From: Polynucleobacter parvulilacunae | GTDB taxonomy: Bacteria; Pseudomonadota; Gammaproteobacteria; Burkholderiales; Burkholderiaceae | Assembly: GCF_018881715.1 (NCBI RefSeq) | Contig: NZ_JACVPW010000002.1 | Span: forward strand, 310,001 to 374,000 | Direction: 5' to 3' | DNA length: 64,000 nt | Part shown: in pieces, positions 50,204 to 60,017 of the stretch | Numbering within the stretch: position 1 is the first letter of the stretch | How the letters are laid out: each line of letters begins with the position of its first letter | Translations under genes and position numbers: made by a program | The notes under the pieces: generated by a model | Told to the model about the DNA's origin: nothing | The model's database searches: none | The model's input: the letters and a program-made list of their open reading frames with translations, nothing else

Positions 50204-50875
50204 ATGAATATGCTCCCTTGTATCGAACTAGAAACCACCCCGAATCCAACAGCTGCCGTAATCTGGCTCCATGGCCTTGGCGCCGACGGTAATGACTTTG
50301 TTCCCATCATCCCAGAATTAAAACTCTCCGGATGTCCTGGCATTCGCTTTATATTTCCGAGCGCTCCAAGCATGCCGGTCACTGTCAATGGCGGATACGT
50401 GATGCCAGCATGGTATGACATCATTGGTAGAAACCTCATGGACCAAGAAGATGCTGCCGGCATTCAAAGATCCGCAGCAGCTATTGTTGAGTTAATTGAA
50501 AAAGAAGCTAGTCGTGGCATTACATACGACAAGATTGTCTTGGCAGGATTTTCACAAGGCTGTGCAATGGCCCTACATATTGGTCTGCGCTTTCCACATA
50601 AGCTTGCTGGGATCATCGCGCTATCGGGTTACCTACCGCTGGCAATGACTGCCAATCTAGAAAGGCATTCCGCTAACTCTAGTACACCTATCTTTATGGC
50701 ACATGGCACCTATGACCCAGTAGTAGCGCTGGATCGCGCAGAGGCGTCATATGCGGCACTTGAAAAAATGGGCTATGCAGTAGATTGGAATGAATACCCT
50801 ATGGAGCACTCAGTCAATCATGAAGAGCTCATGGATATCTCGCGCTTCTTGCAACAGGTATTAGTGACTAAATAA
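50204..50875 (+). CDS. Carboxylesterase (alpha/beta hydrolase_2 family)
   Basis: A 223-aa serine esterase: AAVIWLHGLGADGNDFVPIIPEL, RFIFPSAPSMPVTVNGG, nucleophile elbow GFSQGCAMAL, GTYDPVV (Asp) and EHSVNHEE (His). This is the EstA/acyl-protein-thioesterase-like group with typical length. Cytoplasmic. Ends 8 bp inside the convergent TauE/SafE gene. Confidence 0.9.
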   Translation: MNMLPCIELETTPNPTAAVIWLHGLGADGNDFVPIIPELKLSGCPGIRFIFPSAPSMPVTVNGGYVMPAWYDIIGRNLMDQEDAAGIQRSAAAIVELIEKEASRGITYDKIVLAGFSQGCAMALHIGLRFPHKLAGIIALSGYLPLAMTANLERHSANSSTPIFMAHGTYDPVVALDRAEASYAALEKMGYAVDWNEYPMEHSVNHEELMDISRFLQQVLVTK

Positions 50876-51653
50876 GTCCATCGGCAATGAGTTTGATGCT
50901 AGCTATCAGCAAGAAGAATCTCACGGTACGGTAGTACCACTTCATAGAGATTCTTTTTGCTAAGTAGAAACCAAAGTAAACGCCGACTGGTACACAAGGC
51001 AACAAGATAATAGAAGTTGCCAGCTGCTTATAGTTCAGTAAATCCAAATAGGCATAAGGGCCTAACTTCCCAAAATTAATAATCGTGAAAAAGACGCCTA
51101 GCGTCGAGGTATAAACCATCGGCAGAAGCTTTTCTCTGAGCATATATACCGTAATTGGTGGCCCACCAATATGTGCAACGAATGATGTAAATCCAGATGT
51201 CAGTCCCATTGCACGTCCAAGCCATGGATAGGACTTTGTCTCCGCCATATCCATACGCGACATAGCCAGATTTTGAATTAAAAAGAGGAGGGTAAAAATA
51301 CCAATTGAGAGTGTTAAAACCTGCGGCGTTATAGCGGTAAAGAAAATCATTCCCAAAAGAAGTCCCGCTATTGATGGCGGAATAATAATCTTCAGAATAC
51401 GCCAATCAGCATTACGAATGAAACGACGCAAACCCACCAAATCGATAGCGATCAACAGTGGCAGCAAAATTGCCAATGCCTCATTAATACTGGACTGACT
51501 TGCCATTAGCGGCAAAGAAAGAATCCCTAGGCCGGCACCAAAGCCACTCTTGGAGATCCCAACAATGATGACACTCATCACAGCGCAGACAAAAAATGCA
51601 AATGAGTGCGCATGGAAGGACTGAGCCAGTGAGGCGGCAATTAAATCAAACAT
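50868..51653 (-). CDS. TauE/SafE (TSUP) family permease
   Basis: A 261-aa membrane protein with about eight helices, including VGISKSGFGAGLGILSLPLMA and the GxxxxFxxHIGGPPITVYM signature (SGFTSFVAHIGGPPITVYML). TSUP permeases export sulphite or organosulphur compounds or pyruvate-like acids; the substrate is unknown. It follows the NRAMP-like gene by 9 bp on the same strand. Confidence 0.87.
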   Translation of the reverse strand: MFDLIAASLAQSFHAHSFAFFVCAVMSVIIVGISKSGFGAGLGILSLPLMASQSSINEALAILLPLLIAIDLVGLRRFIRNADWRILKIIIPPSIAGLLLGMIFFTAITPQVLTLSIGIFTLLFLIQNLAMSRMDMAETKSYPWLGRAMGLTSGFTSFVAHIGGPPITVYMLREKLLPMVYTSTLGVFFTIINFGKLGPYAYLDLLNYKQLATSIILLPCVPVGVYFGFYLAKRISMKWYYRTVRFFLLIASIKLIADGLI

Positions 51654-51662
51654 CAGCAGATC

Positions 51663-52940
51663 TTACCAAGCAATGAATAGATAGACAGCCGCCGCAGCCA
51701 TAAAGCCTGTAGCTAACCATCCAAAAAATCGCATTGTCAATGAAGCAACATGAATCCCCATCACGGATTGCTTGGATGACAAGATCATAATCGCCACCAT
51801 TAAAGGAACAGCAACAACCCCATTAATCACCGCACTCCAAAATAAAGCCTTCATAGGGCTGATGGGTGAATACTGAATTGCCAGAGCCACTAAAACACTG
51901 AATGCAATGATGGCGTAGAACTTACTTGCTTGGGCGGCAGAATCTTCGAGGCTTGAGCGCCAACCAAACACTTCAGATAAAGCATAAGCAGCTGAGCCAG
52001 CGAGCACAGGAACACCCATGAGTCCTACACCGAGAATCCCAAGGGCAAATAACAAGAAAGTAAATTCACCAGCAAGAGGTCTTAGTGCGGACGCTGCTTG
52101 TGCAGCAGTATTAATGTCCTTTATACCGGCAGCATGTAGCGTCACTGCCGTAGCGAGAATAATGCAGTAAGCGGCGACATTAGAGTACAACATCCCGCTC
52201 CAGGTATCCCAATGAATTCTTCTCAGCTCTGTTTTTACTTCTTCATCATTTTGATTCTCAAGCAGACTGGTCTGCCCTCGGAGATTCATATCCTCTACCT
52301 CTTGAGAGGATTGCCAAAAGAATAAGTAGGGGCTGATAGTGGTGCCAAAAATACCAACAACGACCGCAGCCGACTCTGCACTCCATGTCAGCGTAGGAAA
52401 GAATGTACTCCAGATCACATCACCCCAAGGAATATGAACAGTAAAGAGAACCGCACCGTATGCCAATAGGGATAAAGATAACCATTTCAGAAAGAAAACA
52501 TAATGGCGATACGGAATCAATATTTGCAATGCCAAAGTCAGCAACACAAAGATACCTGTCATGATGTGCCAATTGATGCCCGTAACTAACTGTGCTACCT
52601 CGCCCATTGCGGCAATATCAGCAGCAATATTGAGGACATTGGCAATTAAGAGTAACAACACAAGAATGATTAATACTGCAGGCGGAAAGGCAAGCTTCAT
52701 ATTCGCAGATAAGCCGCGCCCCGTTACCCTGCCAATACGAGCACATAAGACCTGAATGGTCGACATCAATGGGTAGGCAAACGGCATAGTCCATAGCATG
52801 TTGAGACCAAATTGCGCACCCGCTTGAGAATAAGTCACTATCCCACTGGGATCATCGTCCGCCACACCCGTCACCAATCCTGGACCCACTCTTGATAATG
52901 GATGCTGCTTAATGCGGGACCATATTGCCGATAGATTCAT
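51663..52940 (-). CDS. NRAMP-superfamily metal transporter, non-canonical
   Basis: A 425-aa inner-membrane protein with about eleven helices (start ATG at 52940 rather than the TTG at 52964). The TM1 motif of true NRAMPs, DPGN, is replaced here by DDPSGIVTYSQ; the TM6 methionine-containing motif (MPH) is replaced by SPYLFFWQSSQEVE. In NRAMPs these two motifs bind Mn2+/Fe2+. The replacements match the divergent NRAMP-related groups, so the substrate could be Mg2+, another cation or a different solute. TauE/SafE gene follows. Confidence 0.82.
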   Translation of the reverse strand: MNLSAIWSRIKQHPLSRVGPGLVTGVADDDPSGIVTYSQAGAQFGLNMLWTMPFAYPLMSTIQVLCARIGRVTGRGLSANMKLAFPPAVLIILVLLLLIANVLNIAADIAAMGEVAQLVTGINWHIMTGIFVLLTLALQILIPYRHYVFFLKWLSLSLLAYGAVLFTVHIPWGDVIWSTFFPTLTWSAESAAVVVGIFGTTISPYLFFWQSSQEVEDMNLRGQTSLLENQNDEEVKTELRRIHWDTWSGMLYSNVAAYCIILATAVTLHAAGIKDINTAAQAASALRPLAGEFTFLLFALGILGVGLMGVPVLAGSAAYALSEVFGWRSSLEDSAAQASKFYAIIAFSVLVALAIQYSPISPMKALFWSAVINGVVAVPLMVAIMILSSKQSVMGIHVASLTMRFFGWLATGFMAAAAVYLFIAW

Positions 52941-53008
52941 GCTTTCAGTGTAGCCTCTAATCAAGAAAAAGGACTCATATAGAGCCCTTTAGTTCGGGGG
53001 TGAAGTCT

Positions 53009-54091
53009 TCAAAGCTTTTTACTAAAACTGTATTGTGCAAATGCCTGTTCAGCCACATTAAACCACTGTGCTTCCATGTTTCTGAAGGCGCGATAGTCAT
53101 CAAAGATCTTTTTGAATTGCGGGTTCTTGGCAGACTCTTCTGTATAAGTGTCCTGACTTGCTTTAAAGCACGCATCTAAGATTGAAGAGTTGAACTTACG
53201 CAGGACAGCGCCATTCTGAAGCAAGCGTTGTAGTGCTGGCGGATTGAGTGCGTCGTATTTAGCGCACATATCGGTATGCGCCTCGAAACAAGCAGCTTCC
53301 CAAGCTGCCTGGTATGCAGGCGGCAAGGAATCCCACTGCTTCTTATTCACCAAGAAAGAAAGTCCAGCAGCGCCTTCCCAGAAGGCAGGATAGTAATAGT
53401 TCTTGGCAACCTTTGCTAAGCCTAATTTTTCATCATCGTATGGACCAACAAATTCTGCAGCATCAATCGTGCCTTTTTCTAGTGCAGAGTAAATCTCGCC
53501 TGCAGGCAACTGTTGTGGCACAACACCGAGCTTTGCGAGTACTTGCCCAGCAAAGCCTGCGATACGGAATTTCAGACCCTTAAGATCTTCTGGCGATTTA
53601 ATTTCCTTACGAAACCAACCACCCATTTGTGTGCCAGTCTGCCCGCCCAGAAAATTCACAATGTTGTAACTGGCATAGAGCTCGCGCATGAGCTTCATAC
53701 CATTGCCGTGCAGCATCCAGGCGGATTGTTGACGGGCAGTCATACCAAATGGAGCGGCAGTATCGAAAATAAATGCGCTGTTCTTACCGAGATAGTAGTA
53801 GCTAGCAGTATGTCCGCACTCTACCGTGCCATTCTGTACTGCATCCAACACTTGCAGTGCAGGCACCACCTCTCCAGCCGCAAATACTTTGACATTAAAT
53901 TTGCCATCAGTTGCTTTGCTTAAAGCCTTAGCAAACACCTCAGGAGTGCCAAACAATGTATCCAATGATTTAGGAAAGCTCGATACCAAACGCCAATTGA
54001 GGGTTGGCAGGCTTTGCGCAATAGATGGCGCAGCAAGGGCTGCAGCGCCAGCGCCAATAGTGGCTTTCTTTAAAAATGAACGTCTTTGCAT
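53009..54091 (-). CDS. Orphan TRAP-type substrate-binding protein (TakP/DctP family)
   Basis: A 360-aa periplasmic binding protein with a twin-arginine signal (MQRRSFLKKATIGAGAAALAAPSIAQ). The mature part shows LNWRLVSSFPKSLDTLFGTPEVFAKALSKAT and KFRIAGFAGQVLAKLGVVPQQLPAGEIYSALEKGTIDAAEFVGPYDDEKLG, typical of TRAP proteins for 2-oxo acids or related ligands (TakP). No DctQ or DctM permease gene lies nearby; the partner must be elsewhere in the genome or the gene is solitary. Confidence 0.87.
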   Translation of the reverse strand: MQRRSFLKKATIGAGAAALAAPSIAQSLPTLNWRLVSSFPKSLDTLFGTPEVFAKALSKATDGKFNVKVFAAGEVVPALQVLDAVQNGTVECGHTASYYYLGKNSAFIFDTAAPFGMTARQQSAWMLHGNGMKLMRELYASYNIVNFLGGQTGTQMGGWFRKEIKSPEDLKGLKFRIAGFAGQVLAKLGVVPQQLPAGEIYSALEKGTIDAAEFVGPYDDEKLGLAKVAKNYYYPAFWEGAAGLSFLVNKKQWDSLPPAYQAAWEAACFEAHTDMCAKYDALNPPALQRLLQNGAVLRKFNSSILDACFKASQDTYTEESAKNPQFKKIFDDYRAFRNMEAQWFNVAEQAFAQYSFSKKL

Positions 54092-54139
54092 TGTCCTTAC
54101 CCCTTTAAGAAATAGTGAGTTTGTCTTCGGTTACTGCGT

Positions 54140-55486
54140 TTATTTTCCACCAACCGTCATCGATCCCAATAAGATAGATCCCGTTTCCTTGGTGCCGCGT
54201 ATAAGAGTATCGCTACCAATCAATTGAATATCTAACAGCATATCGCGCAAGTTACCTGCAATGGTGACCTCTTCAACCGGATACTGAATCTCGCCATTCT
54301 CCACCCAATAACCAAAGGCACCACGAGAGTAATCGCCTGTGACGTAATTCACGCCCTGCCCCATGAGCTCGGTAACCAATAAACCAGTACCCATCTCTTT
54401 TAGCAAAGCAGGCAAACCACCTTTGGGAGTTTTTTTACTCTTCAGTGTAAGGTGATGAGAGCCACCAGCATTACCAGTAGTTTGCATACCTAACTTACGT
54501 GCCGAATAGGTTGATAAAAAATACCCTTCTAGAATTCCTTTATCAACGACTGTACGGGCGGAAGTTTTTACACCTTCTTCGTCAAATGGCGCACTACCCG
54601 TCATAGCTTTCAAATGCGGATCTTCGAATAGGCTGACGTGCTTTGGCAACACTTGCTTACCCAAACTATCGAGCAGAAAGCTGGAGCGGCGGTATAAAGC
54701 ACCACCTGAGACCGCCTGCACCAAGCCTCCCAATAAGCCAGCAGCTAAGGGCGCTTCAAAGATTACTGGGCAACGCCTCGTAGTTAACGAGCGTGCTTTT
54801 AACCTTGAAAGTGCCCGCTGAGCAGCATAGATTCCAATTGCAGCAGGATCTGCCAACTCTTCCGGAATGCGAGAGCTTGAATACCAATCATCGCGCTGCA
54901 TATGCCCTTTCTTACCACCCTCATTTGCAATGGGCGCACAAGAAATGTAGTGACGAGAAAATGGATAGCCTCCCATAAACCCATGCGAGGTACCCATCAT
55001 AAAATGCGCATGATGCGCTGATACAGAAGCGCCATCACTATTTTGGATTTGCTTACTTACTGAAAATGCTGCACCTTCAGCAGTACGCGCAATTTCTACA
55101 GCGCGTACTGCATCTAAATTCCATGGATGAAATAAATCAAGATCCAGCGGATTTTTTTCCAAGAGCTCAGCTTCAGCAGGACCCGCACATAAATCTTCAG
55201 CGGTATGCTGCGCAATATGATACGCAGCATCCACTGTGGCCTTTAGAGACTCTTTAGAAAAATCGCTTGTACTGGCATTACCGCGATGATGACCCAAAAA
55301 TACCGTAACCCCAACTTGCTTATCCAAACTTTGCTCGATAGTTTCAACCTCACCTTTGCGGACGGTTACCGAAAGACCCTGACCCTCAGAAACTTCGGCA
55401 ATGGCATCTGAGGCACCCCTTCTTTTGGCCTCTTTAAGCATGAAATCGATGATTTCTTGAAACTGGTTGGATGTGTATGTAAACAT
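54140..55486 (-). CDS. pmbA: Metalloprotease PmbA/TldE
   Basis: PmbA with TldD forms a zinc protease that processes modified peptides and CcdA. The 448-aa protein shows RRGASDAIAEVSEGQGLSVTVRKGEVETIEQ, the GASVSAHHAHFMMGTSHGFMG region and the C-terminal domain with TGNAGGSHHLTLK and YVTGDYSRGAFGYWVENGEIQYPVEEVTIAGNLRDM. As in other TldE subunits, it lacks the HExxxH motif found in TldD. Divergent from mogA. Confidence 0.93.
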   Translation of the reverse strand: MFTYTSNQFQEIIDFMLKEAKRRGASDAIAEVSEGQGLSVTVRKGEVETIEQSLDKQVGVTVFLGHHRGNASTSDFSKESLKATVDAAYHIAQHTAEDLCAGPAEAELLEKNPLDLDLFHPWNLDAVRAVEIARTAEGAAFSVSKQIQNSDGASVSAHHAHFMMGTSHGFMGGYPFSRHYISCAPIANEGGKKGHMQRDDWYSSSRIPEELADPAAIGIYAAQRALSRLKARSLTTRRCPVIFEAPLAAGLLGGLVQAVSGGALYRRSSFLLDSLGKQVLPKHVSLFEDPHLKAMTGSAPFDEEGVKTSARTVVDKGILEGYFLSTYSARKLGMQTTGNAGGSHHLTLKSKKTPKGGLPALLKEMGTGLLVTELMGQGVNYVTGDYSRGAFGYWVENGEIQYPVEEVTIAGNLRDMLLDIQLIGSDTLIRGTKETGSILLGSMTVGGK

Positions 55487-55512
55487 GCCCTAATAATAGC
55501 TAGAATAGAAAT

Positions 55513-56136
55513 ATGAAGCATACAGAAGCCCTAAAACGAAATAGCCCAAATGAGGTCAAAATTGGCCTGATTTCCATCTCGGATCGCGCCAGTAAGGGCG
55601 TTTATCAGGATGAGGGCATTCCCGCCCTGCAAACCTGGCTCACGAAGGCAATTAGTAATCCCTGCGTTTTTCATGAACGCCTGATTGCCGATGAATCTGA
55701 AGCGATTACCGAGACTATTGTTGAATTGGTTGATGAACTAGGGTGCGATTTAGTCCTCACCACAGGCGGCACAGGCCCCTCCAGAAGAGATGTCACCCCA
55801 GAGGCTACTCGTGAGGCTGGAACCCGTGAGATGCCCGGATTTGGCGAGCAGATGCGTCAAATTAGCCTGCACTTTGTACCAACTGCAATTCTCTCCAGAC
55901 AAACTGCAGTCCTCAGAGAAATTGACGGCCATGCCGCTCTAGTCATTAACTTGCCTGGACAGCCTAAGGCGATTGCAGAAACGCTGGAAGGCCTCAAGGA
56001 TGAAAATGGCAAATCCATCGTGCCCGGCATTTTTGCCGCAGTGCCTTATTGCATTGACTTGATTGGTGGCCCATACATCGAAACCGATGAAACAGTCATC
56101 AAGGTCTTCAGACCAAAGAGCGCCATCAAAAAATGA
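55513..56136 (+). CDS. mogA: Molybdopterin adenylyltransferase
   Basis: MogA activates molybdopterin with ATP before molybdenum insertion. The 207-aa protein has KIGLISISDRASKGVYQDEGIPALQ, TTGGTGPSRRDVTPEAT (the TGGTG nucleotide/pterin site) and VINLPGQPKAIAETLEGL. The genome must therefore have molybdoenzymes; none is in this window. Terminator follows. Confidence 0.93.
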   Translation: MKHTEALKRNSPNEVKIGLISISDRASKGVYQDEGIPALQTWLTKAISNPCVFHERLIADESEAITETIVELVDELGCDLVLTTGGTGPSRRDVTPEATREAGTREMPGFGEQMRQISLHFVPTAILSRQTAVLREIDGHAALVINLPGQPKAIAETLEGLKDENGKSIVPGIFAAVPYCIDLIGGPYIETDETVIKVFRPKSAIKK

Positions 56137-56158
56137 TTGACCGCCTTAGCAGATAAAC

Positions 56159-56184
56159 AAAAGGTCCGCAGTGCGGACCTTTTT
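56159..56184. terminator. Bidirectional terminator mogA/orn
   Basis: Inverted repeat AAAAGGTCCGC with complement GCGGACCTTTT, T-tracts on both sides, between convergent mogA and orn. Confidence 0.92.
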
Positions 56185-56216
56185 CTTCTCTCTTTTTCTT
56201 TTTTCGCCGTCCTTAT

Positions 56217-56828
56217 TTACTGCTGAGGCAAGGGAATAATAAATTTCTCGCGATAGTACTTAAGCTCTTCAATCGACTCTTCGATATCAGCTAAAGCAGT
56301 ATGTGCCTGGTTCTTAGTAAAGCCTTTAACCAATTCTGGATGCCAGCGCTTGCACAATTCTTTTAATGTAGATACATCGATATTTCGATAATGAAAGTAA
56401 GCCTCTAACTTAGGCATGTACTTCGCCATAAAGCGTCTGTCTTGGCCAATCGTATTGCCACACATTGGCGCAATACCAGCCTTGATGTATTTTTTCAAAA
56501 AAGCAATGCATTCTGCTTCAACGGTCGCCTCATCCAAAGTGGATGCCTTTACCTTATCGATCAAACCAGAGCGGCCATGAGTACCCTTATTCCAGGCATC
56601 CATTGCATCTAAGACTGTGTCTTCTTGATGCACTACCCAGACAGGGGCGGTGGCGATGGTGTTGAGGTGGGCATCCGTAACAATGATGGCAATTTCCAGA
56701 ATTCGTTCGTTTTCTGGATTTAGTCCTGACATCTCCATATCCACCCAAATGAGATGCTCATTGGCTGGTGCCGCCTTAGTTGTTGCCACGGCTGCTACTG
56801 TGGCTGTAGTGTTGATTTGCTCGCTCAT
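56217..56828 (-). CDS. orn: Oligoribonuclease
   Basis: A DEDDh 3'-5' exonuclease that removes 2-5 nt RNA fragments and pGpG. Residues: [20 protein letters not shown] (Asp/Glu of ExoI), [15 protein letters not shown] (ExoII) and [22 protein letters not shown] (ExoIII with His and Asp). The 203-aa length exceeds the usual 180 because of an Ala/Thr-rich N-terminal stretch of about 25 residues. Divergent from the M48 peptidase with 15 bp between starts. Confidence 0.95.
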   Translation of the reverse strand: MSEQINTTATVAAVATTKAAPANEHLIWVDMEMSGLNPENERILEIAIIVTDAHLNTIATAPVWVVHQEDTVLDAMDAWNKGTHGRSGLIDKVKASTLDEATVEAECIAFLKKYIKAGIAPMCGNTIGQDRRFMAKYMPKLEAYFHYRNIDVSTLKELCKRWHPELVKGFTKNQAHTALADIEESIEELKYYREKFIIPLPQQ

Positions 56829-56843
56829 ATCTATAATGATCTC

Positions 56844-58097
56844 ATGACATTCACAATTGTTTTCCTAATCGCCTTTATCGCCAGCTTTGGCCTTCGCCAC
56901 TGGCTATCCCAACGTCAAATTCGCTATGTAGCACAGCATCGCAATGCCGTCCCTGCAGATTTCGCTGAAAAAGTGACTTTAGCCGAACATCAAAAGGCTG
57001 CCGACTACACCATCGCCAAATTACGTCTGGGCATTTTAGAGAACGGGGTCAGCGCCATTATTTTAATTGGCTTCACCTTACTAGGTGGACTGCAGATTTT
57101 GAATATGGCTTTACTCCAATTCTTAGGCGAAGGCGTTGCTCAGCAAATTGCTTTGCTAGTCTCCATTGTGATTATTTCCGGAATACTCGATATCCCCTTC
57201 TCTTGGTACAAACAGTTCCATCTTGAAGAGCGCTTTGGCTTTAATCGCATGGGCAAGAAATTATTCTTCTCAGACATATTTAAAGGCATGGCAGTAGGCG
57301 GGGCGATTGGCATTCCATTGCTCTGGGTCATTCTGACTTTGATGGCAAAAGCGGGGGATTTATGGTGGCTGTGGGCATGGGCAGTTTTGACTGCGTTTAG
57401 CTTGTTGATGCAGTGGATCTTCCCAACCTTTATTGCCCCACTCTTTAATAAGTTTCAAGCTTTAGAAGATGGTCCTTTAAAAACACAGATTGAAGCACTA
57501 CTCAAACGCTGTGATTTTGCCAGCCAAGGTTTATTTGTGATGGATGGCAGTAAACGTAGTGCTCACGGCAATGCATTCTTTGCCGGAATGGGCAAAGCAA
57601 AGCGAATTGTATTTTTTGATACCTTAATTGAGAAACTCAACCCAGGCGAAGTAGAGGCTGTTCTTGCTCATGAGCTTGGCCACTTTAAATGCAAACATAT
57701 TCGCAAACGTCTCTTGGTTTCCTTCGCCCTGAGCTTTGGTATGTTCGCCCTCCTGGGCTGGATTAGCACCAAGGTGTGGTTCTATACAGACTTAGGTGTA
57801 ATGCCTAATCTCAATGGTTACAACGGTGGCTTAGCCCTGGCGCTCTTTATGCTGGTATCGCCTGTCTTTAGCTTCTTCTTCACGCCACTATCTAGCCTTG
57901 CTTCTCGCAAACATGAATATGAAGCAGATGGCTTTGCTGCTGAAAAATCTTCTGCAAAAGATTTGATTACTGCCTTAGTAAAGTTGTATCAAGACAATGC
58001 ATCGACCCTAACGCCAGATCCGATCTACACCGCTTTCTATAGCTCGCATCCGCCTGCACCATTGCGCATTGCCAACTTGCAACGCTTTAGCTCATAA
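56844..58097 (+). CDS. M48-family (Ste24-like) membrane zinc peptidase
   Basis: A 417-aa integral-membrane metallopeptidase. The ORF-track start lies in orn; the ATG at 56844 ([15 protein letters not shown]) starts the first helix. It shows multiple membrane helices, [13 protein letters not shown] with the HExxH zinc site, and the third-ligand region [20 protein letters not shown] with HEYEAD. Family members process or degrade membrane proteins. It is followed 2 bp later by rsgA, indicating an operon. Confidence 0.91.
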   Translation: MTFTIVFLIAFIASFGLRHWLSQRQIRYVAQHRNAVPADFAEKVTLAEHQKAADYTIAKLRLGILENGVSAIILIGFTLLGGLQILNMALLQFLGEGVAQQIALLVSIVIISGILDIPFSWYKQFHLEERFGFNRMGKKLFFSDIFKGMAVGGAIGIPLLWVILTLMAKAGDLWWLWAWAVLTAFSLLMQWIFPTFIAPLFNKFQALEDGPLKTQIEALLKRCDFASQGLFVMDGSKRSAHGNAFFAGMGKAKRIVFFDTLIEKLNPGEVEAVLAHELGHFKCKHIRKRLLVSFALSFGMFALLGWISTKVWFYTDLGVMPNLNGYNGGLALALFMLVSPVFSFFFTPLSSLASRKHEYEADGFAAEKSSAKDLITALVKLYQDNASTLTPDPIYTAFYSSHPPAPLRIANLQRFSS

Positions 58098-58099
58098 CA

Positions 58100-59113
58100 A
58101 TGGAACAGTTTCATGCGCTACTGATTGCCTCTTATGGGAGACATTATTTAGCGCAGCGTTTGATTGCCGATGCTAGTGGTCAAGAATCACCTGATGGCCC
58201 ACTGATTCAAGTCAGTACGCCAGCCAAGCAACACATCGGTGCCGTGGGTGATCGTATGTTGTTGGAGATGACTTCAGCCGATCAAGCGCGCATTATTCAA
58301 ATTGAACCTCGAGAAAATCTTCTCTATCGCTCTGATGCTTTTAAGAGTAAGTTGATTGCATCCAACGTCGATCAAATTCTAGTAGTGCTCGCAACGCAAC
58401 CGGCTTTCTCGCCAGATCTATTGGGTAGAGCAGTAGTAGCTGCAGAGGCCAATCAAATTGGCTTGCATATTTTGCTAAACAAGTGCGATCTCAAAGATAA
58501 TTTGGAGCATGCGCGCAAAATCATCGCGCCCTATGCACGCATGGGCTATCAAGTGAGCGAAGTCTCCGCCAAATTTGATCCAGCATCCATCGATGCTTTG
58601 CGCGCTGCCTTACAAGGTAAGGTCTCGGTCTTTGTGGGACAGTCAGGTATGGGTAAATCTAGCCTACTCAATGCCTGGATACCCAATGCTGCCGCGTTGA
58701 CCCAAGAATATTCTGTGCGCTTAGATACCGGTAAACACACTACTACTGCCTGTCGTTACTTCGAATTACCTGAGACATGGGGAAGAGATGAGACTGGCAA
58801 ACTTGGAGCGCTTATTGACTCACCAGGCTTCCAAGAATTTGGCTTAGCGCATATGTCAGTCAGTGAATTGCAGCACGCCTTTAGAGAATTCAAAGACTTG
58901 CTAGGTAAGTGTCGCTTTCATAATTGCGCACATCTCTCGGAACCTGATTGCGCAGTGCGTGAAGCGGTAGACAAAAATGAAATAGCGCCAGAAAGACTGG
59001 CGCTATTCAGACAGCTGCACTCAGATTCGAAAACAGCTGATGTGCAAATTCAAGGAATTAGCCAAGCCAAAGAGCGATGGTCAGCATTAGCAACAAAGCC
59101 ATCCAAGCGATAA
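58100..59113 (+). CDS. rsgA: Ribosome small-subunit GTPase RsgA
   Basis: RsgA helps late 30S maturation. The 337-aa protein has an N-terminal OB fold, then circularly permuted GTPase motifs: LLNKCDL (G4) before GQSGMGKSSLLNAW (G1), DTGKHTTTACRYF (G2-like) and IDSPGFQEFGL (G3), and a zinc site CRFHNCAHLSEPDCAV near the C-terminus. The 3' end overlaps the convergent CobD-like gene by 56 bp. Confidence 0.94.
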   Translation: MEQFHALLIASYGRHYLAQRLIADASGQESPDGPLIQVSTPAKQHIGAVGDRMLLEMTSADQARIIQIEPRENLLYRSDAFKSKLIASNVDQILVVLATQPAFSPDLLGRAVVAAEANQIGLHILLNKCDLKDNLEHARKIIAPYARMGYQVSEVSAKFDPASIDALRAALQGKVSVFVGQSGMGKSSLLNAWIPNAAALTQEYSVRLDTGKHTTTACRYFELPETWGRDETGKLGALIDSPGFQEFGLAHMSVSELQHAFREFKDLLGKCRFHNCAHLSEPDCAVREAVDKNEIAPERLALFRQLHSDSKTADVQIQGISQAKERWSALATKPSKR

Positions 59114-60017
59114 CCAAGCGCCACACCAATCCCACTGCAGAGCGCATCGTGCGCTCAGTAGGCTCAAGACCTACTTCATAAACAACTGGCTCACCAGCTT
59201 CAGCCATACGCAAGGCTTCATCACTATCAGGCTCACTCATAGGCTCACCTAGACGAACACCAAGTGCACCACTACCAGCAGCGAGAATCACTGCAGACAA
59301 AGAGTCTGACCATTTTTGCGTGAGATAACGCCAGCCATATACAGCGCCTTCGAAGTTACCAACAATCGCAAAGCCCATTGCAGTAATGCGCGCAGGAACC
59401 CAATCCAACACGTAAAAGAAATGGCGGGCAGACTCACTTAAGTTGAAGTCGCCACGCTCTGACCAACGTTGTGCAGCAATATCAGCCAAGCGATACAGCA
59501 CAACGCCCGCAGGGCCCATCGGCATCATGAACCAGAACAGCACGCCAAAGACATGGTGATGCGAGCCGATGATGGCGCGCTCTAACGCCAAAGAAATTAC
59601 TTCGGTCTCAGTCAAACTCGTAGTGTCTAATTCTGGTCCGTACCACTCGCCTAAAGCTATACGAGCTGCCGACAAGTCGTGCGCTTCAATCGCTTCATGA
59701 ACTGCAGTAAAAGAATGGCTAAATTGACGGAAACCAAAGAACAAGTAAGCAATAACGATGTTCCAAAGAAAACCTAAGATTGGGTAAGTCACCATACAAG
59801 TGACATACACAATGAAGACTAAAAAAGTTGGCAGTATGAAAGCCACTAAGCAGGCCATACGAGCACCTACTGGACTTGCCCCATTCTCAGTCTTACCGCC
59901 GAATTCAGCAGCGACCCAATCTAACCAGCGAGCGCATACACGCGCAATCCAATGGCTTGAAGTGACTGGGCGGTATTGCTCAGCAATAAGGGCGAAGAGA
60001 ATAGAAAAGAAAGTCAT
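59058..60017 (-). CDS. CobD/CbiB-family membrane protein
   Basis: A 319-aa protein of the CobD/CbiB-like group widespread in Burkholderiales: ALIAEQYRPVTSSHWIARVCARWLDWVAAEFGG and ERAIIGSHHHVFGVLFWFMMPMGPAGVVLYRLADIA, with WVPARITAMGFAIVGNFE typical of CbiB. CbiB makes adenosylcobinamide, yet no other cobalamin gene is nearby, so the actual role is uncertain. It starts within the NUDIX stop (4-bp overlap) and overlaps rsgA at its end. Confidence 0.83.
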   Translation of the reverse strand: MTFFSILFALIAEQYRPVTSSHWIARVCARWLDWVAAEFGGKTENGASPVGARMACLVAFILPTFLVFIVYVTCMVTYPILGFLWNIVIAYLFFGFRQFSHSFTAVHEAIEAHDLSAARIALGEWYGPELDTTSLTETEVISLALERAIIGSHHHVFGVLFWFMMPMGPAGVVLYRLADIAAQRWSERGDFNLSESARHFFYVLDWVPARITAMGFAIVGNFEGAVYGWRYLTQKWSDSLSAVILAAGSGALGVRLGEPMSEPDSDEALRMAEAGEPVVYEVGLEPTERTMRSAVGLVWRLVIAWMALLLMLTIALWLG

